Source of the DNA: Rhizopus sp. PT2906
Lineage: Eukaryota > Mucoromycota > Mucoromycetes > Mucorales > Rhizopodaceae
DNA: 64,000 bases
Reading direction: 5' to 3'
Assembly: GCA_025529335.1 (NCBI GenBank)
Contig: JAMYHX010000195.1
Coordinates: 1 to 64,000 of the forward strand
A program made the position numbers and the translations under genes. Under the pieces are notes generated by a model. The model saw nothing but the letters and a program-made list of their open reading frames with translations, had not been told where the DNA came from and searched no databases. Below are positions 43,801 to 54,800 of this stretch, one piece after another. The number at the start of each line of letters is the position of its first letter. The stretch's first letter is position 1.

Positions 43801-44500
43801 TATGGTTCAATAAAGAAAAGGAGAAAAAAAAAAAGAAAATAAACTAGCTCAGAGAAAAGGACAATCTTTTTAAATCCATACAAGTGACACACTTGTTGTA
43901 TCACATCATGATCATATATCCTTCCTTTACATAACAGCACATAATATGAAATAATAAACAGGTTATCAAATGCATACATCCATCCTCTCTCTAATTCATG
44001 TTGTCTTTAATTGATGAAGAAGATACACATGAATTGAAGTTTCTTTTTCTATGATCATCTTGTTTTCTCTGATAGGAACAATTTTTCCTATTTAGGATCA
44101 TTATTTATTTTTGGAACAGTGCCTTTTTTTTGTTTTACCGCATCCTTCTTGCAGGTGGACTTGTGTTTGAGCGGGGATAAAATATGCCTTGTGCCAAGAA
44201 CCTTATTTTAATAACCAGTGTAAAGCCTAAAAATATCAACTGTTGTATTTTTTTTTATTTGATTTACACAAGTACAACAAGCACGATGAAGAGTTTAGAT
44301 TCGCATATGAAGCAAATGCTAATATAAGAAAGTGATGTCATGTTATGTGTTCATATATCGACTTGAATCCACATAGGAATATGAATGTGTGATGCTATTC
44401 TCTTCATCAATAACCAATAAGTGAATTGGTTTAAAGCGTGAGTAAAATTTAGACAGGTACAAATTATGACAAGCTCTAAATACTTCACAAGTCAATATCA
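43801..44500. other. Upstream region of the surface-protein gene, nothing else seen
   Basis: AT-rich, with T tracts and no supported gene. The A/G-rich leader right next to 43800 is the 5' UTR side. Confidence 0.4.
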
Positions 44501-44539
44501 GTGATAAAATACGATGTGATTCCCGTCGTCAGTTGCATC

Positions 44540-45000
44540 GTTTCTTTGTGCCTCCCATTGACGCTTTCTCGGACGATCTTTTTGACGGCTAAAACGGCAT
44601 GGCTACTGGCTATGATTGGTTTTCTCCGTCACTTTGACTTGGCTAGAGTGCATCTGGATAAATATTCAACACGACTGATCCCCCCTCAGGAAGTCAACTC
44701 TCCGGGTGGGGCGGTTTCTCGATGGTATAAGCTAATCTTTAGCTTCGTCCGCCTTTTGATTGCATTACACATTTTTTTACGCTTATATCCAAAGGAATTT
44801 TTTTAGATTCCTTTACGGATCTTCTGACCTCATCCGGGGCGATCTTTTTGTTGCGCTCATTAGGACGGTATATTAAATAAAATCTGTTGCTTTTATCGAT
44901 TCGAGTGGACGGGTAACGATAGAGAGGTTGGGAGTCACCCAGATCAGTGATAGAAGAAGCCTGATCTAGACGCTCTACGAAGGGAGACGCTTTATTACTA
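44540..45000 (+). pseudogene. Relic of a tyrosine recombinase (DIRS/Crypton-type transposon)
   Basis: The open frame at 44501-44806 contains FLTAKTAWLLAMIGFLRHFD followed by LARVHLDKY. This is the recombinase stretch K.A.LLA..GFLR.SDL.RI.L around the first catalytic Arg that is common in Mucoromycota tyrosine-recombinase elements. PPQEVNSPGG follows, where family members have APKE.R.G. Beyond that the match fades; after the TAG near 44804 another frame gives GDLFVALIRTVY..IKSVAF, which could be the later segment. Stops and frame changes mean it is not functional. No terminal repeats were identified. Confidence 0.4.
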
Positions 45001-45013
45001 GAGTCGAACTATG

Positions 45014-45241
45014 TCAACTTTGGGGAGCAGAAAGTTCAGCTTGTAGCTGCTTCAACGTTGGCATAGTACAGACACACTTTTCAATTAAGATAAAAAGTAT
45101 CAGAAACGATAAAAAGCCACTTAGAAAACGTTCAAATTCCATATAGACACCTTTAAGTCTTTGCAAATCAGTTTGTAGCAAACAAATTGGCGCGCGAAAA
45201 GTCAAAGCTCTTTTTGAATCATGTCGAAAGGATCCTACCAT
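45014..45241 (-). CDS. Possible 75-residue single-TM protein
   Basis: A minus-strand frame starts MVGSFRHDSKRAL and has one hydrophobic segment (FLSGFLSFLILFILIEKCVC) with a short tail MPTLKQLQAELSA. A TATATATATA element lies just upstream (45247-45257 on the plus strand). The divergent partner is Ima1. It could be genuine, or the tail could be the start of a decayed SAP domain (PTLKQLQAEL pattern) from the neighbouring transposon relic. Weak support. Confidence 0.3.
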   Translation of the reverse strand: MVGSFRHDSKRALTFRAPICLLQTDLQRLKGVYMEFERFLSGFLSFLILFILIEKCVCTMPTLKQLQAELSAPQS

Positions 45242-45399
45242 CAGCTATATATATATAGGCGTTTACCCTCAATGAGATATTACTACAGCAAGGAACTCTG
45301 ACATAACCTGGATTTTACTAGAATGTGTTACTGCTTGTTTGAGTTTTATTTTTTCTTTGTTGAATAACAACCCCGATCATTACAGCTTTTCTCTTCCCT

Positions 45400-47006
45400 A
45401 TGGCGCATTCATTCATGTTTGAACGTTTCTCAGCTGCAGGCACTGATCATCTACTTCAAGCAGTTAACATCAATTACAGCTATGCTGTTGGGATTCTTAT
45501 TGTCTTGTGGATTACACTTTTTTTCACCTCTTTTAAAAATCCATTTAAATCTAGCGAAAGTATAAAGCTAAATTGCTGGTATTGCAATCATGATTCATAT
45601 ATAACCCTTGGTAAAAGAGAGACCCAGGAGTATTGGCTATGCGCTTTTTGTGGAAGTGAAAATGCGAGAAGTCAGGTAATAATAAAAAAGAGATATTTGT
45701 GTGTGTGTGTAAAACTGATTCCCCCTTTTTTTTTTCAAAAAAGTCAGGAGAGGTGATCGATCCTCCACCACTTGTCCCAGAGAATAAACTTCAGAGATGT
45801 AGGTTATGCTTGTTATAAGACGATTCTCTAGATTAACTGTAATATATTTATAGTTGCCAGTTTTATTGAAGAGAACCCAACACCAAATAAGAGCAAATAC
45901 TCTCTTTGTAACGACTGCCAGGAAAAACAACTATTAAAATTGAACTTGTTACGTGATTACATTCCAGATGAAAATGTAAGTAAAGACTATGGCTTATAAA
46001 GTATTCAACTAAGTTCCTTTCTTGTTAGGACCCAGAATATAAAAAGAAGTGTAAAACTGCTGCTGCTTTCAAAGAATCTTTAGATAAACAATATGAGATT
46101 TGCGAGAGTTGCCAAAAAATGCTACAACAACTAAAAGCGGAGGATGCTTCTTTGTTTATGTCCAAAAGACTGGAATTGTTGTTGGAGGACAATAAACGAT
46201 ATGGCGTGCCTATCACCATATCAACAAATTATCATCTGAGGAAGGGCTTCCTTTGGTTGGCCGTTCATCTTGGAACAATTTTATACTTGATCTATGGTAA
46301 GAATCTAATTTTGTTATTATATTACTTTTATTGACATCATAAACTACAGCATGCTATTATCCGCCATCTACTTCTAATTTTACGCTAGTTAAGGAATTAT
46401 GTAACAAAGCTTTCAATTTTTTGACAGCATGTTTACAGACTCCAGATAAGGAAGAGATTGTTGTCAAGCTCATGTCCGCGTTTGAAACATATACCAAATC
46501 ACTCTTCGAAAGGGCCATCAAATGCATTGCACACGCCATATGCTGTTTGAATAAAACCGATACAACAAACGGGGAATGTGATGCTGATATAAAAGAGTTC
46601 TTTATAGAAGCACTTGTTATAAATATCCTCTCTTACAAGCTTATTCATTGGCATCCATTACTAAGGAAGGCATACAACAAAGTAAATCGATTTCATCATT
46701 GGCGAAGCTATCTTGTAAGAAGAAAACAATGACCATCAACAACCTAGCTTAGTAACTCTTTTTTTTTTCAAATAGATTGTTCAACATGTTTTATTCTATT
46801 GTCGATTTGTCATTCTTCTCTATTTGAGATTTCCTGCTGTCTGGTTATCATTCTACGTGCTCGTAAGTTCTTTAAAAGGATAAACTAAAACAGGATACTC
46901 ATTTGAATTCTAGGCGCTGGCTTACTCAACTTTTAAAGTAAGAATTAAAGGCAAATACTTGGCACTTACACCAAGAAGTATAAAGGAAGCAAGCAGTTGC
47001 ATGTAA
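45400..47006 (+). CDS. Inner nuclear membrane protein Ima1 (NET5/Samp1 family)
   Basis: Seven exons (45400-45675, 45744-45798, 45854-45975, 46029-46296, 46350-46714, 46776-46862, 46914-47006) give 421 residues. After an N-terminal TM segment (YAVGILIVLWITLFFTSF) comes the Ima1 N-terminal zinc-binding region: KLNCWYCNHDS, WLCAFCGSEN, SLCNDCQEKQ and YEICESCQKM, four CxxC pairs. The second half has further TM segments (FLWLAVHLGTILYLIY, FVILLYLRF, WLSFYVLALAY). Family members sit in the inner nuclear membrane and link chromatin or centromeres to the cytoskeleton. The last exon ends at a TAA, but a GTAAGT donor overlaps that stop and could lead to an extra exon ending at 47216, which would extend the protein by about 55 residues. 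Confidence 0.83.
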
Positions 47007-49278
47007 GTTGTATAGTGTCACTCTTATTCATAGCATTGTAGAAATATAAAAGCATCGCATTATATGTATTTTTCGTTTTCCATTTATGAAATAATATTAA
47101 AAACAATAAAAAAGTATATTTTTAAACAGTATGAATGCAAGCATTTTGATACGTATTTACCAAATAATGGCCTTTTAGACGAAAAAATAAGATGTAATCG
47201 ACTTTTTGGACAATAGTAACAAATTTACGTGAACGGTCTTTTGCAGCAAAAAAGTATACGTGTCACCTTGTGTTGGGCATCCTTACCTTTTGATAAAATG
47301 CAATTTAAACATGATAACCAAATAATGGAAATATACACAGTATTTATTTGGGTTTTTCTGGCTTAACCTCCAGAAGTCAGGATATTTTGATGCAGTATAA
47401 GAATTTATAAAGTATCGTCATAAGTACACTTGAAGTGACTTTGGTTTTCCCCGCCCTCCTCTTCCTCTATATCTCTTTGTTTGCTACATTTTCACTCAAG
47501 AAGATAGGGCTAAAAAAATATAGCATTTTTACGATTGCATTTTATTTTATATTGTACAATTCAAACAAATAAAGGAAAGAATGGCTACAACAGCCAAGAT
47601 CACTTCAAGTATAATTATGGTAACACTTTATAGATTCGTACACTATATCAAGATACCCTGTAATCTTCGCCTTGCTATCGGAAGCTTAGAGTGAAGTATC
47701 ACATGACTTTTCAATTTCCATGGCAACCGTACCTTTCCTTGTGTGTTATCGGAACAAGTCCCGTAAAGTAACTCACAGCTATTTTTTTGCTTGCTACAAC
47801 TATTCATGTTCTTGTCTGTTTTCCCATCTTGTTGTAGTTAGGAAGGTGGAAAAACAGGTCCGAAACGGAGCATGTTTATAACAATGAGTAATGTTAGATG
47901 TATGAGGTATCATGCTACAAGTCGCAGCATATTAATCACTGTAACTGTAGGTTGTACACAGGTTCCAAAAATGATAAAGTATTCTACAAACACTGATATT
48001 ACATTACTTCAAGCGTGGACGTCGGATCATCCGAATAAGTTCATCAAATTCTTTGCCAACATCACTTGGCATAAACATTGAGTAGTTATGATGAATGTGA
48101 TGTTCTAAAGTTGGTCCAGAAGCACAACAAAATGCAACTAAAACAATGTGATCAGCTACGCGTTAGCTGTCAAAGCTTATAGAAGATATGTTGCTGTTTC
48201 TACTTTATACTCTCTTCTAATCTTTGATCTTACCATGCCCGCTGCCTTTTCAGCTATTTTTTAAATCATACCCATATGGAGCATGAAGTAGGCTATTTCG
48301 TTTCTATTAAGAATTTGCTAGTTGATGAAAATAGATAGCATAAGCAATTAACACATTAAAGTCACTCTCGTCAACGCTTTTTAGAATGACTTTCTTAAGG
48401 ATACCAAACACTCTTTGGTCATACATTACTCAAGCTTTGCCAAGGTATCTTCTGCATAGGTACCATTGGGCCCGTTTGATCAAGATCATTCAATTCTTGG
48501 CAGTAGTTGGGAAGCTCAAGGGACAGCTTGAACTCGCTGTAGGCACATTCAAACAGCGACATTTGCCATAAAGAGTAATTAGTTTTTGGTTTAGTGAAGT
48601 TTGTACACAAGCCAATTATGGGGCGGTGCACCTACAGAAAGCGCATACTTAATACATGATGACTCTTTATGTGTAATAGCCAAGAACTATTACGTGTTGT
48701 TGTTTTTGCATAAGAAAAAATCAAACGACGGTTTTCCAATTGCAATTTATTATCATTAAAGGAAATTTAATAAACAAAGACATTTTTATGTAGCAGCTAA
48801 ATGGACACAAAAACTCAAATGTTATGACGTGCCACACTGAGGAGGCACCACGATTCTTAGAAGCAAAGGAAACTTTATTCCGCTGAAAGACTGTGTATCG
48901 TTTTAAGCTCACTCAAGCTGCCGTGAGCAGACAGCTAAGGCAGGAACCGAACGCGTTCTGTTGAACATACTAGGACATGTTCACAAATTACGATAATATA
49001 AAAGTCATGCTTAAGTTTTATGATGCCATTTTCCTCCTTTTCTCCTTTGCGCTGCGCCATAGACTAATGCCTGACGTCTGATGTACGATCGACCTTAAAT
49101 ATATAAATATGACAAGCCGGGAAAGTGTTGCACAAAAGCTCATAAACAGAGTAATGGTCGTTTTTCTCTCTCGTCCTTTTTTCTCTTTTTTTTTTATAAA
49201 TGGAGGACTAAATATTGTGTCACTTTTGCTTTCTTTCGTCTTTCTTCTCTCTTCTTTATCTTTCATCTTTTAAACAAA
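47007..49278. other. 2.3-kb gene-poor stretch
   Basis: No gene is supported. There are short frames of 60-70 codons (47872, 48386, minus-strand 48419) without domains. The 47616-47651 and 47714-47731 stretches share sequence with 39348-39552, pointing to an interspersed repeat. The last 250 bp hold T- and C/T-rich tracts, the promoter of the C2H2 gene at 49279. Confidence 0.4.
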
Positions 49279-50151
49279 ATGTCTACCGAAAATGGATTTG
49301 GTATTTTTCTCGACCAGCTTATGCAGCTTTCTAATAGCAACATATATTCAGAAGATGATCCAGACACCTTTTTACAGCTCACTTCTGACTTTCAAGTCTA
49401 TGAAAGTGGCACCGTGTTCCACGACAGTCAAGAGCAATTGCCGTCGCTCAGCCAGAATCCTCCGCTAGACTTGGAAGCAGCTACGTTTGACCTTACTAGC
49501 AGCTTTAGCACCAGTACATGTAATTCATCGGTGCTCACAGATCATGCTTCATACGACCCGGCGCTCCCATGGACCACAGGCTCCCCTTATACTTATTTTG
49601 AATCACTGCATAATCGACGGTGCTTATCTCCTGTTACTTCATTCTTTGAGTCGCTGACAATAGGTCAAGCATCATATATGCCTGATCAACTCAATAACCA
49701 GCAAAACGGTAGCAAACAGCCGACATCTCCTCTACAGCATACCAGAAGACAAAGTGCACTTATACCCCCTAAAAAGCGCAACCTTGAAGAAACTCAGTCT
49801 TCAAAATCAATCGATAGACAAGCAACAGGCATTGACCAATGTGTTAACAGCCAAAGTGCAAGAACCAAGGCAAAAAGCAAACCTGAACGTCTATTCCCTT
49901 GTTCTACTTGCGGAAGGCCTTTCAAAAGACCACAAGATCGAAACCGTCATCAAGTTAGCCACACAGGCGAGAAAAGATTCTTCTGCAGTCACCCCAGTTG
50001 TCAGAACAAAGGTTTTACTAGAAAAGACGCTCTGACAAGACACATGAAGTGCCATGAAAACTCTGACGACAACAAGACAGAAAAGCAAAGTAAAACAGTA
50101 AAGAAAGCCAAATGTACCATTTCAAATAGGGAAGCTCTCTTGAAAAAATAA
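49279..50151 (+). CDS. C2H2 zinc-finger transcription factor (two fingers)
   Basis: A single exon of 290 codons preceded by a long pyrimidine-rich leader. Residues 1-200 are acidic and Ser/Gln-rich, like an activation region, with a basic patch IPPKKRN. Two fingers lie at about 206-262: FPCSTCGRPFKRPQDRNRHQ...H joined by the classical linker HTGEKR to FFCSHPSCQNKGFTRKDAL.RH...H. The second finger has a C-x4-C spacing. A Lys-rich tail (KQSKTVKKAKC) follows. Two-finger fungal regulators of this kind bind short GC-rich sites. No target can be inferred. It is isolated, with more than 1 kb of gene-free DNA on each side. Confidence 0.85.
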   Translation: MSTENGFGIFLDQLMQLSNSNIYSEDDPDTFLQLTSDFQVYESGTVFHDSQEQLPSLSQNPPLDLEAATFDLTSSFSTSTCNSSVLTDHASYDPALPWTTGSPYTYFESLHNRRCLSPVTSFFESLTIGQASYMPDQLNNQQNGSKQPTSPLQHTRRQSALIPPKKRNLEETQSSKSIDRQATGIDQCVNSQSARTKAKSKPERLFPCSTCGRPFKRPQDRNRHQVSHTGEKRFFCSHPSCQNKGFTRKDALTRHMKCHENSDDNKTEKQSKTVKKAKCTISNREALLKK

Positions 50152-51315
50152 CACTTGACGCAGAATGTTCGAACCATCATCGTAATACCTTGGACTTTTT
50201 TTATATTTTGTCACTCATTATCGCGCAGACACCTTTGCTTACCACTTGATTGGCGCCCTTTCTTTTTATTCTATCCCTGAAACGCTCCCTCTATATATCA
50301 TGCTGTCAGCACTCTTGACATACACTCTGTTTATACCACTCTTTTGTATCATATATTGATTTTTCAAATACAAATGTATATATTTATATATGCATCAACT
50401 ATGCATTTTATTTATTATTATAAAGATCATTAAGAAATTTGTATTATGTAAACCATGGAATAAATACACACACATCCACACTTCTTTACTTAATTCGAGT
50501 ACGTTTTCATGCATTAAAAGGAAGCCTTTTGTCATTGTGATTACTACTGACACTCATTAACAGGAGCAGAAAGCCATTAAAGAATTAACCTTGTAAATTA
50601 GAATGTGCCTATATGAATCGTCATACTTCACCTTGTATACCTGTCACTCTGCTTATAAGCGCTAAATATAAAGTTGAACATTATGACTTTCCAAAATGGG
50701 TGTCGATCATTTCCTTTTCTTTTATTCAAGTGCCACAGGGCAGCAGTTCAAAAATTCAGACGGCATAAACAATCTTTTCAAAAGTCGAATCCTTGAGGAA
50801 AGGACGATGCCAGAAAAAAAAAGGGGGGCACAGTTGCTTTTAATATTGTGAAATTTTTAGATCCAAAATCACAACAGGGTCATGTTCTTTGGCTTTCATC
50901 AAAATTAAGATAAAATATCTGCCTTAAATTCAGGCAGCAGCTTTCTTTCATTTATCTCCGCAACTACAACTTCACACCTATCTCCACCTTTAATGTAGAC
51001 GCATACATTTAGGTTTTTGATTATGATAATTAGAGCATATTACATGCTTTCTCTCTCTCTCTCTTAAGCTAGAGATATTTGTTAGTACAGACGTACCAAT
51101 GCATGAAAGATCGATAATTCGGCGGCAAGGTGTGCATACAGTCATTATGATATCTACAAAGAAATGATCAACAAAGCAAAGAGAAACATACATGCAAGTC
51201 CATGCCAGCAGTGTTTATATGGATCTTTTTCAATAGAAAAGAGGAGTAGTTTCTTTTTCTTTTTCTTTTTTGCGAAAAGGGATACACCAGTTTGACCTTG
51301 AACTTTTTTACACAA
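50152..51315. other. Intergenic, 3' of C2H2 gene and promoter of small secreted gene
   Basis: AT-rich with TATATATTTATATATGC near 50376, a (CT)n run near 51048, and T tracts before 51316. No gene was recognised. Confidence 0.4.
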
Positions 51316-51519
51316 ATGCAAATCAAGTTCGTTATTCTTACTATCTGTGCTTCTCTTGCTACTATTGGCTATGCTGCGCCTCTTGTTAATATTGATATAG
51401 CCCCTAAAGTTAACATTAATACTCATCGTATTATTGGAGGTCGAGAGCCTGGCCGCTATAACAGTAGATATCCCTGGCAAGGTTCCCTTGGGTTTTATTC
51501 TAGTGTTTTCAAAGTATAA
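51316..51519 (+). CDS. 67-residue secreted protein with trypsin-like RIIGG start but no catalytic domain
   Basis: From the ATG at 51316 the protein has a clear signal peptide (MQIKFVILTICASLATIGYAA), about 18 propeptide-like residues (PLVNIDIAPKVNINTH) and then RIIGGREPGRYNSRYPWQGSLGFYSS. R|IIGG followed about 13 residues later by PWQGSL is how chymotrypsin-fold proteases begin after zymogen activation. The frame stops at VFKVstop, before any catalytic His. No downstream exon with a TAAHC-like motif was found in the next 340 bp, and a polyadenylation-type AATAAA lies at about 51592. Either a truncated protease gene or an independent small secreted peptide. Cys-free. Confidence 0.55.
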   Translation: MQIKFVILTICASLATIGYAAPLVNIDIAPKVNINTHRIIGGREPGRYNSRYPWQGSLGFYSSVFKV

Positions 51520-51864
51520 CATACACCAATAAGCTTTATAGCTCTTTGTACACACCATACATTTTCAATATTTTTTGTTTTGACACACCATTAATAAAGG
51601 CAAATGTGCTTTATTTTACAGAAGTCAAGTAACATCACAATAAAGTAAAGTAATATGAGAGCAAGTGGTCATATAAACATTAACGCAGTGTGAAATGACT
51701 TATTCATATTCAACAATAGCAACAATACGATCATGATGAAAAAAGAAAAAAGAACGCTTGTATATTTATTTACATCATAAAATATATCTGTCAAAGAAAG
51801 GGGAAAAAAGGGGGGTATTTGAATAAAGAAGAAGAGTGGAATTAATTGTAAAGAAAGGGTCATC
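51520..51864. other. Convergent 3' region
   Basis: It lies between the small secreted gene (plus) and VPS8 (minus), with an AATAAA near 51592 and A-rich DNA. Searched for missing protease exons; none seen. Confidence 0.5.
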
Positions 51865-54800
51865 TTATGCAGCTCTTTCTTTTCCTTTCACTTTTTGTGT
51901 AACTTCTTGTGCTTCAGGATTACCATGCTGACATACAGCGCATTCTTCCATCTTATCAAGCTGACGTTCCAAACACTCTACATGAAAACTATGTCCACAG
52001 TGAAATATGACATACTTTTTGTTCTCGCGCACTTGTTCTTCAGTATTTAGGCCCCATGCCAATGGTGGCTGCAGTAATGAGAAGTCTAGAATATTAGAGC
52101 TACATATCTCGCATATAGCTCTGTTCGGTCGCCATCCTTTGCCTCTCTTGTTCACCATATCTTGTAAGCTGGTGAATAAATCACGGTCAAATAAGTGGTT
52201 TGTCATCTCTAGAAGCTTTCCTTCATATTTATAAGTGTCCAACATGTTTAAGAATATATCCCTAAAGTCAGCAAACGTGGTTTCTCCTCTCGACTGTGAG
52301 TCAATCAATCGTAGTAAAAGACGTGGAAGAGATACTTGTGGTGAAGTTGAGATCAAAAGAGCCGTTAGGATTGATTGAACAAAGGACTTGAAGGAAGAAA
52401 CAATTCTCTGGTGAGGTTCCGGAGGCGCTGGATTGCTTGCAAGTGCATTATAGATTTCAATAGATGCTTCAACATACGTATCTAACAATCTGAACCATAA
52501 TAATTCAACTTCGTCATTTATATGCTCCTCATCATTGCCCATGGTTGACTCTTCTGTTGTAGAACTATCTTCTCCTTCTCGACTCAATTCCGGTATACTG
52601 TTATCTTCGTATTTCGAAACAGGAAATGTGCTCTTACTGCTGTTTTCACATAGTCTAATGCTAACTCGCAACACTCCATTTAGTCCTATTAAACAGCTGT
52701 TGATCGTACTTTGTTCTTCAAATGTCCAAGTAGTTCCAGACTGGTGATTTTTTAGCAAATGAATGACAGTCGCATTCCGTTCTTTGGCAACTTCCAACAT
52801 CTTTTCTAATGCCCCTTGAGTATCGCCACTCTTTTCCAAAATCCATACTACTGCATCCATCACACCGTGCTTTTCACAGCTTTCTTTCACTTTGTCCAAT
52901 GAGACGTTATCACCAAGCTTCGTATTGAAATAGTTGTACACGCCTGACGGGTCAAAACGACACATCAACTCAATGTATCGCTCTTGAATAGATCCGCTCA
53001 CTTCAGGAACCTGCTTCACAAGACCTTCCTGTTCTTCAGCTTCCTCAGAGTACGGCTCTAACAGTCCTCGTAAATAAGAGAATAATCGTTTATCAGCAGT
53101 AGCATGATGTTCGTCGTCATCAAATTCCTGATCTTCTTCTAAACGACGAATAGCATCCTCATGATCTCCATTTCCAAACACTTGAACAACTTCTGCTGTC
53201 TTTTGTCCATCAATCTCCACAAATTGTGAAATACGAATCATGAATACTCGCATGACTTCTTCCTTTTGCCTATCCTCTAGATTGCTCGTCAAGAGATCAT
53301 GAACACAATCAAACACCATGCTACGTCTTTCATCATCCTTCAAGTAGGCTTCCACAAGCTTGCCATACTTTTTGTCTCTACGGTACACATCTTCAAGGAC
53401 TTTCCAGAAGCCAGCCTCTTCATAGAGTTTAACAATGTGTTCTTCGTTCGTCGGTGTATACACCGTTAACAAGTTTTGGACAGCTCTTTCTCTTTCCGTG
53501 CGTGTACCTTCGTCATGCTCTTCTGCTAATCGTACTAGTATCTTGTTGAGAGTCTTTGGTGGCAACAGGATAAACGTAGTGTACTTGTGCAAGTTGGAGG
53601 CAATAAAAATATATAGTAGGATGATGTTGTCATTTGAGAAATAAGTAAAGTGACTGTTGTAATCATTGGCTATGGACGTATTCACTTGAAGAGCAGGTGG
53701 TGTTGGCCTACCATTAGTTGTAGTAGACTGTACTGTAGAAGCTGATATAGATTGCTTTGGTCTAGGCGGAGGTAGACTGTTTCCTGTGAGCCCGCCGCCG
53801 ATAACATCCAATAGCGTATTAACAATGATTTGTCGAGAGATAACCTTGCCAGGTACCTCATCTTCAAATTTGGAGCTAAGAATATCTTCTCCACCATTAA
53901 GCCAAGGGTCTTCAAAAGCAACCTCTAAAGCTTCCAATAATTTTTTCGTGTTGAATCTCAAAAGCAGGCGCAGGTATGGGTAAGTAGGTTCTGACACACC
54001 CTCTTCGTCGTCTGCTGTCAGAACCAATTTACCACCTACGGGTGGCCACACAACACAGCGACCAGAGAAAACAAATGAATAGACAGCACTTCTTGCTTCG
54101 CTCGCTTCACTTGCTTCATCAGCACCAGTTATAGACGAGCCTTCAGGGAAGGATTTTCCGGTGAGAATGAGTTGGAGATAATGAAATATTTTTTCTGCGT
54201 TTTGTCTTGCATGTAATGTTTGTTGATCTTCTTGGTTACCACGCAACACGTTTTTTATAACTTTCAACATTTCTACCAAGGGACTTACGTAGTCATGCAT
54301 GCTTTTGTTCCAGACGTACATCATAGCTTCATACATTCCTTCACGATGGCACATGCTTACTATTTGATCAATGTCTAAACTGCGAGGATTAACATGCCAA
54401 ATGACCTGCTCGAGTTCATCGATCAATCGCTTTTTACTGTAATGGTCGACAAGGTCTTTCATGACTGAAGGAGGAACATCATGAAGACGGTCCTGAGTGA
54501 TGCATGGTTCGAGCACTTCCAAAAAGACACTATTGACTTGATTTTCTACAAATCGTTCATACACAGTTTCAAACAAAAATTCCAAATTGTCCATGCTTAT
54601 GCATGCTTCTATGCAACCTCGAGCCAAGTCATGCATCAGTACTGTCTCACCGCCAGATATTTCGTTTGCCATGTCATTATAAGTGCGTTTAGAAGAGAAT
54701 GTATAATTCAGCGATGCTTTCAAGAGCTCCATTAATTTCTCTCCTACGAGCGCCTTTCTTGATTTCTCTTCTTCTGGTAAACCAATCACGGTCTGTATGT

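Noticed and set aside
47872..48631. Short frames of 60-70 codons on both strands
   Set aside because: No signal peptide, domain or splice continuation; more likely repeat remnants.
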